Source: Cercospora beticola
Taxonomy: Eukaryota; Ascomycota; Dothideomycetes; Mycosphaerellales; Mycosphaerellaceae
Assembly (NCBI RefSeq): GCF_033473495.1
Contig: NC_088937.1
Coordinates: 372,001 to 436,000, forward strand
DNA: 64,000 bases
Reading direction: 5' to 3'
This document shows positions 33,132 through 43,726 of this stretch, one piece after another. The notes below the pieces were generated by a model. That model saw nothing but the letters and a program-made list of their open reading frames with translations. It ran no database searches and had not been told where the DNA came from. Position 1 is the stretch's first letter; each line of letters starts with the position of its first letter. The position numbers and the translations under genes were made by a program.

Positions 33132-34770
33132 GTTGACTTGCGTTGATTAGGACCTTATCGAGTGTGTTCTGAAGCCTCCGGTGGCCTGATGGTAGAAATC
33201 AAGTGAGCAGTCGGATGGAGTAGAAGGATTCCGGACAACTTTGTACCCATTGCTATGCGCTGCGCCGAAGGTCAGCCCGATTCATCCGTAGATGCCCTTG
33301 CCCTGTTTGCGTCGGTGTTGCAACTGTGGAAGGTGACCTATTGGACGGGACCATTGCATGTTATATCGAAATCATTGCAGCAAGCCATGGAGCGCTTCTA
33401 GCACCTACCATGTTCATAGCCGAGATACCACGGTGGCCCAGGTCGTTGAGACAAATTCTGCATCCTCAGGGGCATATCTGCCTGCCGACGAAAGAAGAGG
33501 AAGGGTACCGAAGATGCACTTCGACTTGCGATCTGCTGCCCATTGCCTCGATTCCAGCTTCATCGCCGGTGCTGACCCTCATTTGAGCAGTGGAGTAGTT
33601 CATAGGGCATACTTCCGGCTCCAAAAGTGCTTTCGAGGTGTGCCAGAGTGCAGTGCCTTGTTTCGCCCTCGTCAATTGCAAATACAGTTCTAATCTTGCA
33701 TCCGCGGAACACAAGTTATAAGCTCAAGACTGACTAAACGATTTGTTAGTAGCTTAAGACGGACTAAAGAAGTTGTTAGTCACTTTAATTTCAGATTGAC
33801 CTAAAACAGACGACCTCTCTGGGGCTGTTCAGATCACTCCCTTCCAATCGAAGTCGGACGAGCAGGGCAAAAGTGCTCTAGACTGGCTGCCTGAAAGGAA
33901 GCAAATGCCCAAGATTTGATGTCCCACGCTATCCGTTCCCCGTAAGCATAGGATAATTTGTAACGACAGTTGTCCACGTGCCCCAACACACTCAATCCTA
34001 GTGCATGCGTCGGAGTTAGTTGATTCGTAAGCACTTTCAGCGCCGAACTCTCTCCAGCAGTGAACCATCTCATCTGCCACCCGGTCCCGCTCGTGCCCGA
34101 AGAGGCATTTGTATCGCCGAGAAAAATTGGAGTTAGGGCACGAAAAGGCTGGCTCCATCCACTTTCCGTTTCAGTCGAGTTCGGTTGAATGTGCATCGAA
34201 GCAGCGATCTTCGCGAGTGCATTTGCCTGAGAAGGACATGTTACTGCCTAGAATAGCGAGACAGGGCACGCAGGACGCGCACGAGACCTGCAGGACAGTG
34301 CACACGTCAATGCACGGTGTGCCTTGGTTACTTCAATGCTCGTGGGTGTGTGCGGGCGCTGTTGGAGCCAAATCGGTTGTAAATTTCAGTAGTACTGCTG
34401 TAGAGCAAAGTGAGTGCCAATTTGCCTGTGATCAAAAGCCCGAAAGGCATTGATATGGAGTGATCTATGCTTGAGTCGTCCAGTCATGGAGCTTTTCCTA
34501 TTGACCACAGACCGAACTGCCCAGGCCACTATACTGTGTCTGCATGAGGGAAGAGAGCAAATGCTGAGAGCCAGCCAGCTGTGCCCCTTGATACCGGAGC
34601 CTTGGCTTCGACCGACGACTTCTTATGTCGTTTGCTTTCAGCAATGAGCATGTAAGCTGTGTCGAGAGAGCTGCATGGTATGTTGTTACTACCCTCATTG
34701 ATGAACTTGTACCGACTCGAGGCCAGTTTGGCCCCGTTTCCAGTGGTCGCACTGATGGCAGATTGTAAGC
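33132..34770. other. Accessory DNA with a decayed Cys-rich frame
   Basis: No intact gene. On the minus strand about 34330-33960, one frame is unusually rich in cysteine (CIDVCTVLQVSCASCVPC, then KCTREDRCF, and after a stop SCPNSNFSRRYKCLFGH and ACTRIEC), interrupted by TGA near 34166. It looks like a dead small secreted protein gene. The tandem repeat at 33721-33780 is listed separately. Confidence 0.35.
33721..33780. repeat. Two tandem copies of a 30-base unit
   Basis: 33721-33750 and 33751-33780 match at most positions (agctcaagactgactaaa versus agcttaagacggactaaa, both ending ttgttagt). Differences are few, so the duplication is fairly recent. No coding role seen. Confidence 0.7.
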
Positions 34771-35600
34771 TTAGCGGACTAGAACAGGCTGTGCGAAAGC
34801 TCGAGGGAAGTCTCCGGTAACGCACCTCATGTCCAAAGCTCTGCCATTGTTGAAGTTGTGTTCGTTCTTCCGCAGAAGAGAGCCGTCACTGTCAGCTTGC
34901 AGAAAATGTGCGGTGTCTATCGGAACGAGATCAGGCGATGCCCAGCCTCCGGGGCCTCTTATCCCCACGTAACCGTAGCATTTCCACCCGCCGTCGCGCT
35001 GGAGCCATTTGTACTTGATCAAAGACTCCTGCCCTATGGATGATGTTGTTGTAAACATTCCCCATTGTCTGGTCAATACCCATGCCACCGCTTCACCTTT
35101 CTGCCGATCTACCGTGACCTGGCAATCCAGTATCTTGGTCACGTAGTTGGGTTTCCTTGCTTCCACACAACGCAGATGCTGACAAAGCTTCGCTAGAAGA
35201 TTGGGGCTATCATCGGCGACTTGCGGTATGACGTCCACATCGAAGCCAAGGTGGGTGTAGTTTCGGGAAAGGTATTTCCCAAGGAAGGGAGAGTCCCATC
35301 GCCTGGCGTCGCAGATCGTGAGGAAAGCCATCGTAAGCCACTTCACCCACTCTGCAGCCCTGGCGTCTGTCGAGCGCACGATCCATAGTCAGCGCCAACC
35401 GGAATTGAGCCCGACGAGGATATTGTGCGCTCACCATCATTCACGTGCCGCAGACTTGGTCCTTGATATATGCGAAACTTCAATTCCTGCTGCGCGCATG
35501 CGCATTTCGACGCAGCTTTGGTGCACTGCGCACATCTGCGCTCTCTCGGCTCACTGCCGACACTCTGGGGCCCGTCATTCATCCTGGCTATTTCGTCCAT
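34771..35600 (-). CDS. Hypothetical protein, possibly NTF2-like
   Basis: Exons 35600-35435 and 35366-34771 with a 68-base intron (GTGAGC donor, GACAG acceptor) give 253 residues. The N-terminal 40 residues hold a Cys cluster (RRCAQCTKAASKCACAQQ) that could bind a metal or simply be disordered. The body begins ARAAEWVKWLTMAFLTICDARRWDSPFLGKYLS and contains VAWVLTRQWGMFTTTSS and WKCYGYVGIRGPGG. The helix followed by curved strands suggests an NTF2/SnoaL-like fold. No signal peptide. It forms the right border of the accessory island. Function not known. Confidence 0.6.
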
Positions 35601-36442
35601 CGTGTGCCGTTGTAGACCTGCCTCCGAACACTTCTGAAATAGGTGGCAGCCTCAACACGGACTTGGGAAAGACATATATCGTTCTTGCAGTTCATCACGG
35701 TTACTGTACGCCGAGGTCCAAGTCATTGGTGAAAGGGTGCCATTATCAAGCTGTTGAAAGTCTCTCTCATATGAGCCAGGGTTGTTAGAGATCTTGTACG
35801 ATAGATTCCGGTACTGCCGACCGAACTATATCCGCGGCAGACAACCGCAGCTTGAGCCTCACCCACGGTTTGAGACGTCAAATGGCGCATTGGATATGAC
35901 TCTCTCGAATATGGACTTCACAATGGCCTTTGCCTTGTCGGAACAGCAGTTAGTATGTCCGTCTGGGGCGACTGTGTCGCACTTGCGTAGTATACTCGCC
36001 AGCCAGATGTCGTTACTTATGACTCGTTAGGCTTAGGAGAGGCTCCTAAGGAATTCAGGGCAAGCGCGCGAGAGCGGACCAAAGCAGAGCAGCACCTACG
36101 CCAAGGAATGGCTCATCCAGATATGCTTGCGTGTCAGCCCAGATGGGACTTCTCCTCTTCCAGAGCAGGCTTTGACCTTGCTCAAGTGGACTGTCAAGGC
36201 AAGATTCAACCGGAATTCCAGGTTGAAGCTGAAGAAACCAACAGCTGACTAAGCTGATAAGCTAAGCTCGATCGGGGCTTCAGCATAACCTCAGCTCAAG
36301 CTTGGCATGTGCCCCTCAGGCAGCTGAAACGCAGACACCGACACCGACAACATCCATCTCGTATTTGCATCCCATATCCTGGCCACATTGCCAAGCCCCC
36401 ACAAGCCGAGTACACACATCACATCTCACCAGTACCCATACC
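35601..36442. other. Intergenic region before the calmodulin-like gene
   Basis: No domain-bearing frame. The last 150 bases are the likely leader and promoter of the plus-strand calmodulin-like gene. Confidence 0.4.
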
Positions 36443-37265
36443 ATGGACAAGCTCAGCGAAGAAGAGAAGCAGCACTATCGCGAAGCCTTCTCAGTCTTCG
36501 TAAGTACATCGCCCCACCTACGCCATTCGCAAGTTTGAAATATAAGGATTCAAAGCTAACAATCCAATGCTTGGCCATATAGGACAAGAACGGTGATGGT
36601 GAGAAATCCTGTCAACACACTCATGCTTCCAAAGCAAAGAACTAAACATATCCTTCTTTCCTCCCAGGCGAAATCTCCGCCGCCGAACTCGGCGACGTGA
36701 TGCGCTCCCTAGGCCTCAAACCCACCGACGGCGAACTCCAAGACATGCTCCACGAAGTCGACTCCGATAACAGCGGTTCAATTGATATCAATGGTACGAA
36801 GTCGCATCAAATCTATTCAAACCACTTCTCCTCACGCGATCCTCTCCCAATTGGCCATCCGCCTCTACCTTGCACAACTAACTCCCCAAACTCCGAACAG
36901 AATTCCTCGTCCTCATGTCCCACGTCGGCAGTGCCCAAGACACCGAAGACGAACTCCTCAACGCCTTCCGCGTCTTCGACAAAGACAATTCCGGCACAAT
37001 TTCCGCCTCGGAAATGCGCGAAGTGCTGAAAGCTCTGGGCGAAGATTTGACCGATAAGGAAATTAATGAGATTATGAGTGCCGCAGACACAGATGGAGAC
37101 AAGACGATTGATTGTGAGTGTGCATCCTAGTTCTCCTTGGCCTTTGATGCGATTCAGTTGATTCGGGGTTGGGGTTTGGAGTTGGGCGTTGGATGTTCTG
37201 CTGACGTTGTGGAAAATGTAGTCGAGGAGTTCAAGAAGATTATGCAGGATCCGAAGTTGTCTTAG
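36443..37265 (+). CDS. Calmodulin-like four-EF-hand protein
   Basis: Five exons: 36443-36499, 36583-36598 (a 16-base micro-exon), 36668-36793, 36901-37113, 37222-37265. Total 151 residues. The four EF-hand loops are [36 protein letters not shown] and [12 protein letters not shown]; all keep the acidic first and twelfth positions and so should bind calcium. The start ([19 protein letters not shown]) and the linker differ clearly from canonical fungal calmodulin, so this is a divergent paralogue or calmodulin-like protein rather than CaM itself. The exon layout, with a tiny second exon encoding only loop 1, resembles fungal calmodulin genes, suggesting descent from one. Target unknown. Confidence 0.88.
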
Positions 37266-37753
37266 TTGCCACTTTGGGAAGAGTGAGGCCGGGAGAAGCA
37301 TTCGAGGAAGAAAGGCGGAGATCACATCCAGGCGCGGTTCTCTCAAATGCACCGTGAACGAATCAAAAAAGGGTGGATGGGTCTGAAATGGAGTTCACGC
37401 ATTCGGTAATGATACCAAAGGAAGAAAAGAAAAAGAGACAATGTAAGCTTGCTCCTTCACAGCTTCTCAATGCAAGGACTTGTCAATACAAGCCTAGTCG
37501 CGATTTTATCCCAGAACCTGTGACCGGAAGACCACGGGCACCGAATTTGACACTTCCTGTTGTCCCGTGTTCTAAACATGTGCAGACAATAAGCAGAGAC
37601 CGAAAACTCGAAATTCAAGGAAGTGAGAGCAAAGGCGATTGAGTGGAAGACTTCATAATCATGCTCTTGAAAGTGTCGACGGCAGGAATGTTCAAATCGC
37701 TGTACATCCTCATCCTGAAAAGTACAGGACTCGTGGAAAAACAGAACAACCTT
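37266..37753. other. Intergenic between convergent genes
   Basis: 3' flanks of the calmodulin-like gene and POL12; no coding signal. Confidence 0.45.
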
Positions 37754-39829
37754 TCATATCCTCTTGATTTCAATTCTCGCTCGTTCATGTAGCTGATGTC
37801 CAACATAATCTCCCGCTTCCCTCTCTTCACCTGACAATTTCCTCGGCGAGATGTCCAATGAAGCAAAAGTACCCGCGCCTCGCTTCTTGCTGAGAGTGCC
37901 TGGATTGATGCAGAGGACGCCTTGTACGAACTAGAGAAACGTTAGCCGAAGACCGACAAGAAGAATTCGCATCAGAGCGAAAGTGAAAAACACCGAAGCG
38001 ATACTTACCCTTGCAAAAGGCATCAGCGTGCTGGGCAGAATCAAAACATCCGGTCTCGCCTGCCAAAACTCTCCCAGCTTGTAAAACGACAGATCCAGAT
38101 TCGCCCCCAAAGCAAGTCGTTCTTCGCCTCCAGGCTCGGGAATCTCGCCCTCAATCGCCGTAGGTTTTGGCAGCTCTTCCCTCGATTGTGGCGGAAAGAT
38201 AGGGAAATAATGACTCTGTTCAATGACATGTTCGCTCAGCCGCGCCAGAAGATCATTGTTCAGAGGCTTGTCTCCTGTCGCAGATTGTGCTGCGCCACTG
38301 CGGTGCAGTTCGGACAAGACATCTTGCGAAGACATTCCGACGATGAGTTCGTTGAGGAAGAGGGCCATCGGGTTTGCGACGAACTGGACTTGTCTGGGGA
38401 GGCCCAATTGGGGTTTCGGGACACGATCTTGTGGCCAAGAGACGTGTTTGCTGATGGCGTCGCGCGTAGAAGGCACCATGATTATCGTGATTGTCGATAC
38501 GGTCTGGATTAGGCGTTGGATGGGACCGCTGATAAGGGTGCGAAAGACATCAGTGATAGTTGCTTGGTCCGGCTCGATCTTCGCGTCAGCGGGTAGGTGT
38601 GGTTCAAAGTCTCCAGACGCTACGACTGGATGTTCCAAGTCAAGAAAAGGCCCAGTGAGGATCAGAGCATCTGCGCGCTCAATAGCTGCTCTTTCGAGGA
38701 GGGCATATAAAGGTGCAAAGGAGAGATCGGTATCTGCTGTGTACGGTCCGCTTGCAACAAGCATATGAAGAGGCCTTGTTTCACCATCGGCTGATGTGAG
38801 TCGGTCATTGTGCACGTCGATGTCTTCGGGTCGAGACGCTGCCACTGGCAGAAGAGGCATTGGAAGCACTTCTCGCACCAGGAAATGCTGACCGCTAACG
38901 TTCGTGCCTCGAAGTGCCACAATCTTGCCTGGGAAGAAGTCGAATGTCACGCCGTCCATCTTGAGGGGTACCCTCATACCAGCTCCCATTCTTCGACTGG
39001 TCTCAAGCACTATGCTGGAGGCGTTTAGCTTGCCTATTGGCTGATCACATGCGATTCTCCCGACTGCTACCACCTCTGAAGTCGACTGCGCTGCAGGGTT
39101 TCCAAAGTCGCTGTCTTCCAATTTATGCTCTTTCTGTACTTGCTCCACAAACATGTCGATACGATCGTCGAGAATTTCGGAGACTTCGGACAATTTCATA
39201 GCCATGGGCTTGTAGGAGTACTTGGGTAAGTCCACCGCCGCCTTCAGCTTGAGCCGCGACTCTGCGGGAGGGACTTCTGAGAGCGCAGCAGCAGGTAGAT
39301 GTGTATTGATTGCCTCCACTACTTCGCCCGAATTCTTCCTGTCCTCGAATGCGACTGTAGGCAAGCTCTTCATGACAGGCGTCTTGTTGTCTGCGGGAGA
39401 ACTGTTGAGATTGTTCTTTACAGCCTTCGAAGTGGGTGTATCAAAATTGCTCTTTCGCTTCGCTGCAGATATTCGAGATGCAGGTGTGTTTGAGACCATG
39501 CCATCCAGCATACCGAATACATCTTGTCCTCCTGTTGTTCGTGGTGTGGCTCCCATTCGCTTCGGTGCGTTGTGAGCCTCGGGTCGCTTTCGTGTCTCTC
39601 GTTCCAGCGCTTCTTGTAGCGTCTTCTTAAAGTCCTGCACCGTTTTGTAGTCCAATTTGGTGGATTCGACACCCATGGTGAGGACGTAGCTGTCCCATTT
39701 GTAGAACAAGTCCTCTGGCGACAGCGACATCAGCTGCACGATGTGCAGCAGCTCAGACAGCACATCTTGAGGCAGAGCCTGATCGGGAGCAGCGAAGAAC
39801 TGGTTGATCTGCGCCTCGAGGTCCGCCAT
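37754..39829 (-). CDS. POL12: DNA polymerase alpha subunit B
   Basis: Regulatory B subunit of the polymerase alpha-primase complex, needed to start DNA replication. Exons 39829-38009 and 37930-37754 with a 78-base intron (GTAAGT, branch CTAAC, CTAG) give 665 residues. The N-terminal helical domain (QINQFFAAPDQALPQDVLSEL) is followed by a disordered linker with TPASRISAAKRK. Then come the OB-fold region (VVAVGRIACDQPIGKLNASS) and the inactive phosphoesterase domain (HMLVASGPYTADTDLSFAPL, DALILTGPFLDLEH, IIMVPSTRDAISKHVSWPQ). The second exon carries the conserved end FVQGVLCINPGTLSKK followed by GTFASLDI. Length is close to that of yeast Pol12. Confidence 0.93.
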
Positions 39830-40656
39830 TGCGTGCTGATATCGTGTTGTGTTGTGTGTTCGGATGCTGTGTTTGACGACAGTCCCTCAGCACCATTTGG
39901 GGAGACGCGAAGTGGGCGCGTCGAGGCGCGTCAAATCGGATCAACAGTCGGGCCGAATGCGTAGGCATCGCTCTCTATGAGGTACCCATCTGTTCCATCG
40001 GCATGCATCCTCAAACAACGACATATCTCAGTATTGACATGAGCCGCGCTGGAGATGACTGCTCGCCGAGTACAGAACCTCAAATTCTCGCTCATGTGTT
40101 GCGCCTCGAATTGTACAAGCTGATCGACGACACGACGTAGTACAACGAACCCATTCTGCCGACCTGCCTTTGCCGCAAGCTATGGACTCTACGGCACGCA
40201 AACACGCCTACTCTTCCTGGCATTGACGAATTACCGTATCCTGGTTACTTCTTCACGCCCACGCCCTCGTCAACACCTCTCCCGACTCATCCCTCGGGAA
40301 CATACTCCGCTGCGACAAAGGGACGAATTGGTGTCAAACGAAAGAGGACGCGAGTCGTAGTACTGGGTGTGCTGCTGATTCGTAGATGCAATTCCACTGA
40401 GCAAACCACTGCAGTCGGACCTCGTCAAGCCAAGCAGGGACCAACTGCGCCCAGGTTGTGGTGGCTGTGGTATCATCAAGCCATAAGCCTCATGAGTCAC
40501 CGCTTTGTCGGGTGGTTGCCTTGCTACTAGAAGGAATGTCCCACGTCTGTAAATCATGCCGTGACCGCTGAGCTCAAAGCTATATGTTGCGGTGTCCCGA
40601 TGCGTCAGTGGCATACAAGTATCAGGCGCTACCTCCACTTTGTTCTCACGCCGACA
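39830..40656. other. Intergenic, divergent promoters of POL12 and the NADAR gene
   Basis: No frame with a domain. Contains the start regions of both flanking genes. Confidence 0.4.
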
Positions 40657-41409
40657 ATGACAAGGCAGAAACCGACACAACTTTCTAGCGATCGACTGCA
40701 GACACGAAAACAATTAGCGGGCATCAGTAAAAATAACAGAACTCTCCGTACGCCATCCAAGATGAATAGTACACGAAACAAGAACCTCCAAAAAGGAGTT
40801 TTCCATACGACGGGGTACAACCAGACAGCCGACTCCAAAGTGGCGACGGAATCCGAAGATACGACCTCCAGCCCATCTCCTGTACTCTTCTGGAAACCAA
40901 CACAGACTTATGGATACCTTGGCCAATGGCATATGTCTTCGTTCACCGACCCCAGTAACAACCAGACATTCAATTGCGCAGAACAGTACATGATGTACCA
41001 CAAAGCCATTCTCTTCAACGACCTTGACGTCGCTTCGCAAATCATGCAGACTGATAATCCCCGTCAGCACAAAAGTCTCGGAGCAAGAGTGAAGAACTTC
41101 AGCGACAAGGCATGGAACAAGGAGAAAACGAACATCGTAGAAAATGGGAATTGGTTGAAATTCACGCAGAGCGAGGAGTTGAAGACGTGGTTGCTATCAA
41201 CAGGCGAGAGCGAATTAGTGGAAGCGAGTCCATACGATCGGATTTGGGGCATTGGTTTCATGGCTGGAGATGCCTTGAAGGTGGAAAGGAGTTCGTGGGG
41301 AGAGAATTTACTGGGAAAGGTCTTGATGAGAGTAAGAGATAGATTGAGGGCAAAGGAACTTGAATCGGTCGCAGAGAAGAATGATTTGCAGGAGAAAGTG
41401 GCAGAGTAA
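40657..41409 (+). CDS. NADAR-domain protein (YbiA-like N-glycosidase family)
   Basis: NADAR enzymes cleave N-glycosidic bonds: YbiA-type members act on early riboflavin-pathway intermediates, others on ADP-ribosylated guanine. The domain spans about 150 residues: VLFWKPTQTYGYLGQWHMSSF, FNCAEQYMMYHKAILFND, NPRQHKSLGARVKNFSDKAW, LLSTGESELVEASPYDRIWGIG and WGENLLGKVLMRVRDRL. The Glu in CAEQYMM and the Trp/Gly in RIWGIG are the conserved active-site residues of the family. Start is uncertain: ATG at 40657 is used here, ATG at 40762 (MNSTRNKN) is equally possible and both precede a basic disordered N-terminus. Single exon. Confidence 0.85.
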   Translation: MTRQKPTQLSSDRLQTRKQLAGISKNNRTLRTPSKMNSTRNKNLQKGVFHTTGYNQTADSKVATESEDTTSSPSPVLFWKPTQTYGYLGQWHMSSFTDPSNNQTFNCAEQYMMYHKAILFNDLDVASQIMQTDNPRQHKSLGARVKNFSDKAWNKEKTNIVENGNWLKFTQSEELKTWLLSTGESELVEASPYDRIWGIGFMAGDALKVERSSWGENLLGKVLMRVRDRLRAKELESVAEKNDLQEKVAE

Positions 41410-41529
41410 AATGTGCGGTCTTCTGGTGGAGGCATTCTTGACGAGAATAACCGGCATCCGCTCTATCCAAGTCATCTTTGACGAAGGCTCGTTAACATAT
41501 CGTAGCCTGCATTCGAAGGCGAAAGAGTT

Positions 41530-43450
41530 CTACAGCCTAGCCTTCTGCGCTTGCAACTCCCTCTTCGCACGTTCCCGCAAGTCTTTACGTAAGAACTTGC
41601 CTATCGCATTTCTGAAACGAAAGTCAGTGGCAGTGAAAAATCGCAGGCATTTAGCACTTACTTCGGGATCTCATCAATGAACACAACGCCACCTCGCAAT
41701 TGCTTGTACGGCGCAACCCTGTACTTGACAAAGTCTTTCACCTCCTCTTCTGTGACTTTATTTCTGTCGGTCGCAACAATGTAAGCCCGAGGTAAATCGG
41801 TCGTTGGATCGTCAGGTGCTGGTACGCCGACTACCGCCGCCTCTCGAATATGCGGATGCGTGAACAGCAGATTCTCCAGTTCCGCTGGTGCGACTTGCAA
41901 GCCTTTGTACTTCAGAAGTTCCTGCATTCAAAAGTCAGCCAAATTTCTGGTAGTCCCCTCAGCCAAGCATCCTTCTCGGCCACCCTCCAGACCAGGCAGA
42001 ATCAAAAGCAATGCCCAACTGACCTTCTTCCGATCAACCACATAAAACTTCCCCTCTCTGAAGACTCCAATATCCCCACTACAAAACCACCCCCCACGAA
42101 AAGCCCCCCTCGTCGCCTCTTCATTATCATAATACCCATTCGTAACCAGCGGACTCCTAATCAACAACTCCCCCTCCTGCCCAGGTTCCACATCCCTAAA
42201 CTCCTCATCCACAATCCTCAACTCCACCGCAGGTAAAATATACCCAATACAACCCGTCAAATCAACTTCTCCTTTCGGAATCGCCGTAACCGCACCTGTT
42301 GTCTCCGATAATCCCCACGTCTGTCCGATGAAAGTTTTCGTTCCGTCGCCGATACGTTTATTGGAAGCTTGCTGGAGGATAGAGTCCATGGGTGCGGCGC
42401 CTGTGTTTGCTGCTTCGAGGGAGGATAAATGGTCTGTGATTTCGGGGGATTTGGAGATGCGGAGCCAGATTGAGGGGACGGTGTAAAATGAAGTTATCTT
42501 ATACTTTCTCAAATTGGACAGGAGGTCGGACCAGTTGTATTTTCGCATCCAGATTACTGTTGCGGCGGAGTAGATGGGTCCGATGAGGTAGCCGAACAGG
42601 CCTGCGATGTGGGAAATGGGGAGGTGAGCGAGTGTTGTGGGAGAGGTGGTGGGTGGTTCGAAGGTGCCTTTCTCCATTTCTTTTGCGACCCATTCGCGGA
42701 CGCTGAGGGAGGTGAGATGGGTTTCGGCGACGAGGTTGGTGTGTGAGAGCATGACGCCTTTGGGGAGACCGGTTGTGCCGCTGGACCAGAGGATGACGAT
42801 TAAGCTCGATTTCAATTTGACGGGGTCGGTGATTGTTCTCCATTTTAGTTTCTCTCCCGAGATGGCGTTCACTTTGCCATCCAAGCTTTGCAACTTCCAG
42901 GCTCCTTTCGTTGAGTCGAGCACAAGGACGTTTTGTGGGGGAAGGCCGCATTCCTTGGCAGCTTTGGCGGCAACATCGCGATGCTCTTCGCCACAGACAA
43001 TGAGGTTGCTTTTGCCAATCTTGACTTGTCGGGCAAGTTCAGAAACAGTGGAAGAAGGACTGGCGGCAGAGTACACGCCGCCCGCAGCTATGATGCCGTA
43101 TAGTAAAGCCGGAACCAGAATTTGTCCATGGCTGATTACCGTCACTGTATCTGTATCCGGTCCATCCTTACCAATGCCATACTTGTGTCGAAGGCCATGT
43201 GCGATGTTCTGTGTCAAAGCTGAAAGTTGTGCCTTGTTGATCTTGTTCTCTGGATCCTTGGCTTCGAAGTGAAGTACGGTATCATCTTGCGCAGCTGAAA
43301 GTTCAGATTCTGCAAAATATGTATTAGCGCCAATAGTGGCATCAGGATAGTAGACTTGCCAAACAGTAGCGTCAACAAGTCCATAGACGGGATCGCCTCA
43401 TAGCGCTGTGTGGGGTGATGGTAGATCCTCTCTACTGAAGAAGCTGCCAT
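41530..43450 (-). CDS. 4-coumarate-CoA ligase-like acyl-CoA synthetase, probably peroxisomal
   Basis: ANL-superfamily enzyme that adenylates a carboxylic acid and transfers it to CoA. Four exons: 43450-43360, 43309-42024, 41921-41662, 41611-41530, giving about 572 residues. The first intron uses a GC donor (gcaagt), confirmed by frame. Motifs: SSGTTGLPKGV (A3), GQTWGLSETTG (A5), GELLIRSP, SGDIGVF (A7), YVVDRKK-ELLKYKG (A8) and AIGKFLRKDL with the catalytic Lys (A10). The C-terminus ends Ala-Arg-Leu, an accepted PTS1 signal, so import into peroxisomes is likely. Substrate cannot be read from sequence; fungal members act on aryl or medium-chain acids. The gene ends about 120 bases from the NADAR gene, converging with it. 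Confidence 0.9.
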
Positions 43451-43726
43451 TTTAGTCTTTCTCTATTGAATTCTAATATTTCGTAGCCCAACACGACTGA
43501 GTCTCAAGTATTGAGCTGAAGGGAGCTCCTTTGCAATACCTATATCTCGACCACTTCCTCCAATTAGGAAAGGCGAAGCAATGTGCTACGACCTCGACCT
43601 CGGCGGGCTCGGGTGGGCGCAGCATGGATGCCCCGCTTAGTCGGTCACGTGGCTAACACATGCCAAGCTTGACATGGAGTTCATGAGTCGCTTGTGTCTG
43701 GTGCTGCTGATTAGCAACAAGAACGC

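Noticed and set aside
29245..36300. A tyrosinase-like (UstQ), methyltransferase or transporter gene completing the RiPP cluster.
   Set aside because: None found by eye on either strand in the island; only the precursor and one UstYa gene are supported.
36813..37352. Minus-strand frame of 179 codons over the calmodulin-like gene.
   Set aside because: Antisense to EF-hand exons and introns; the plus-strand gene explains it.
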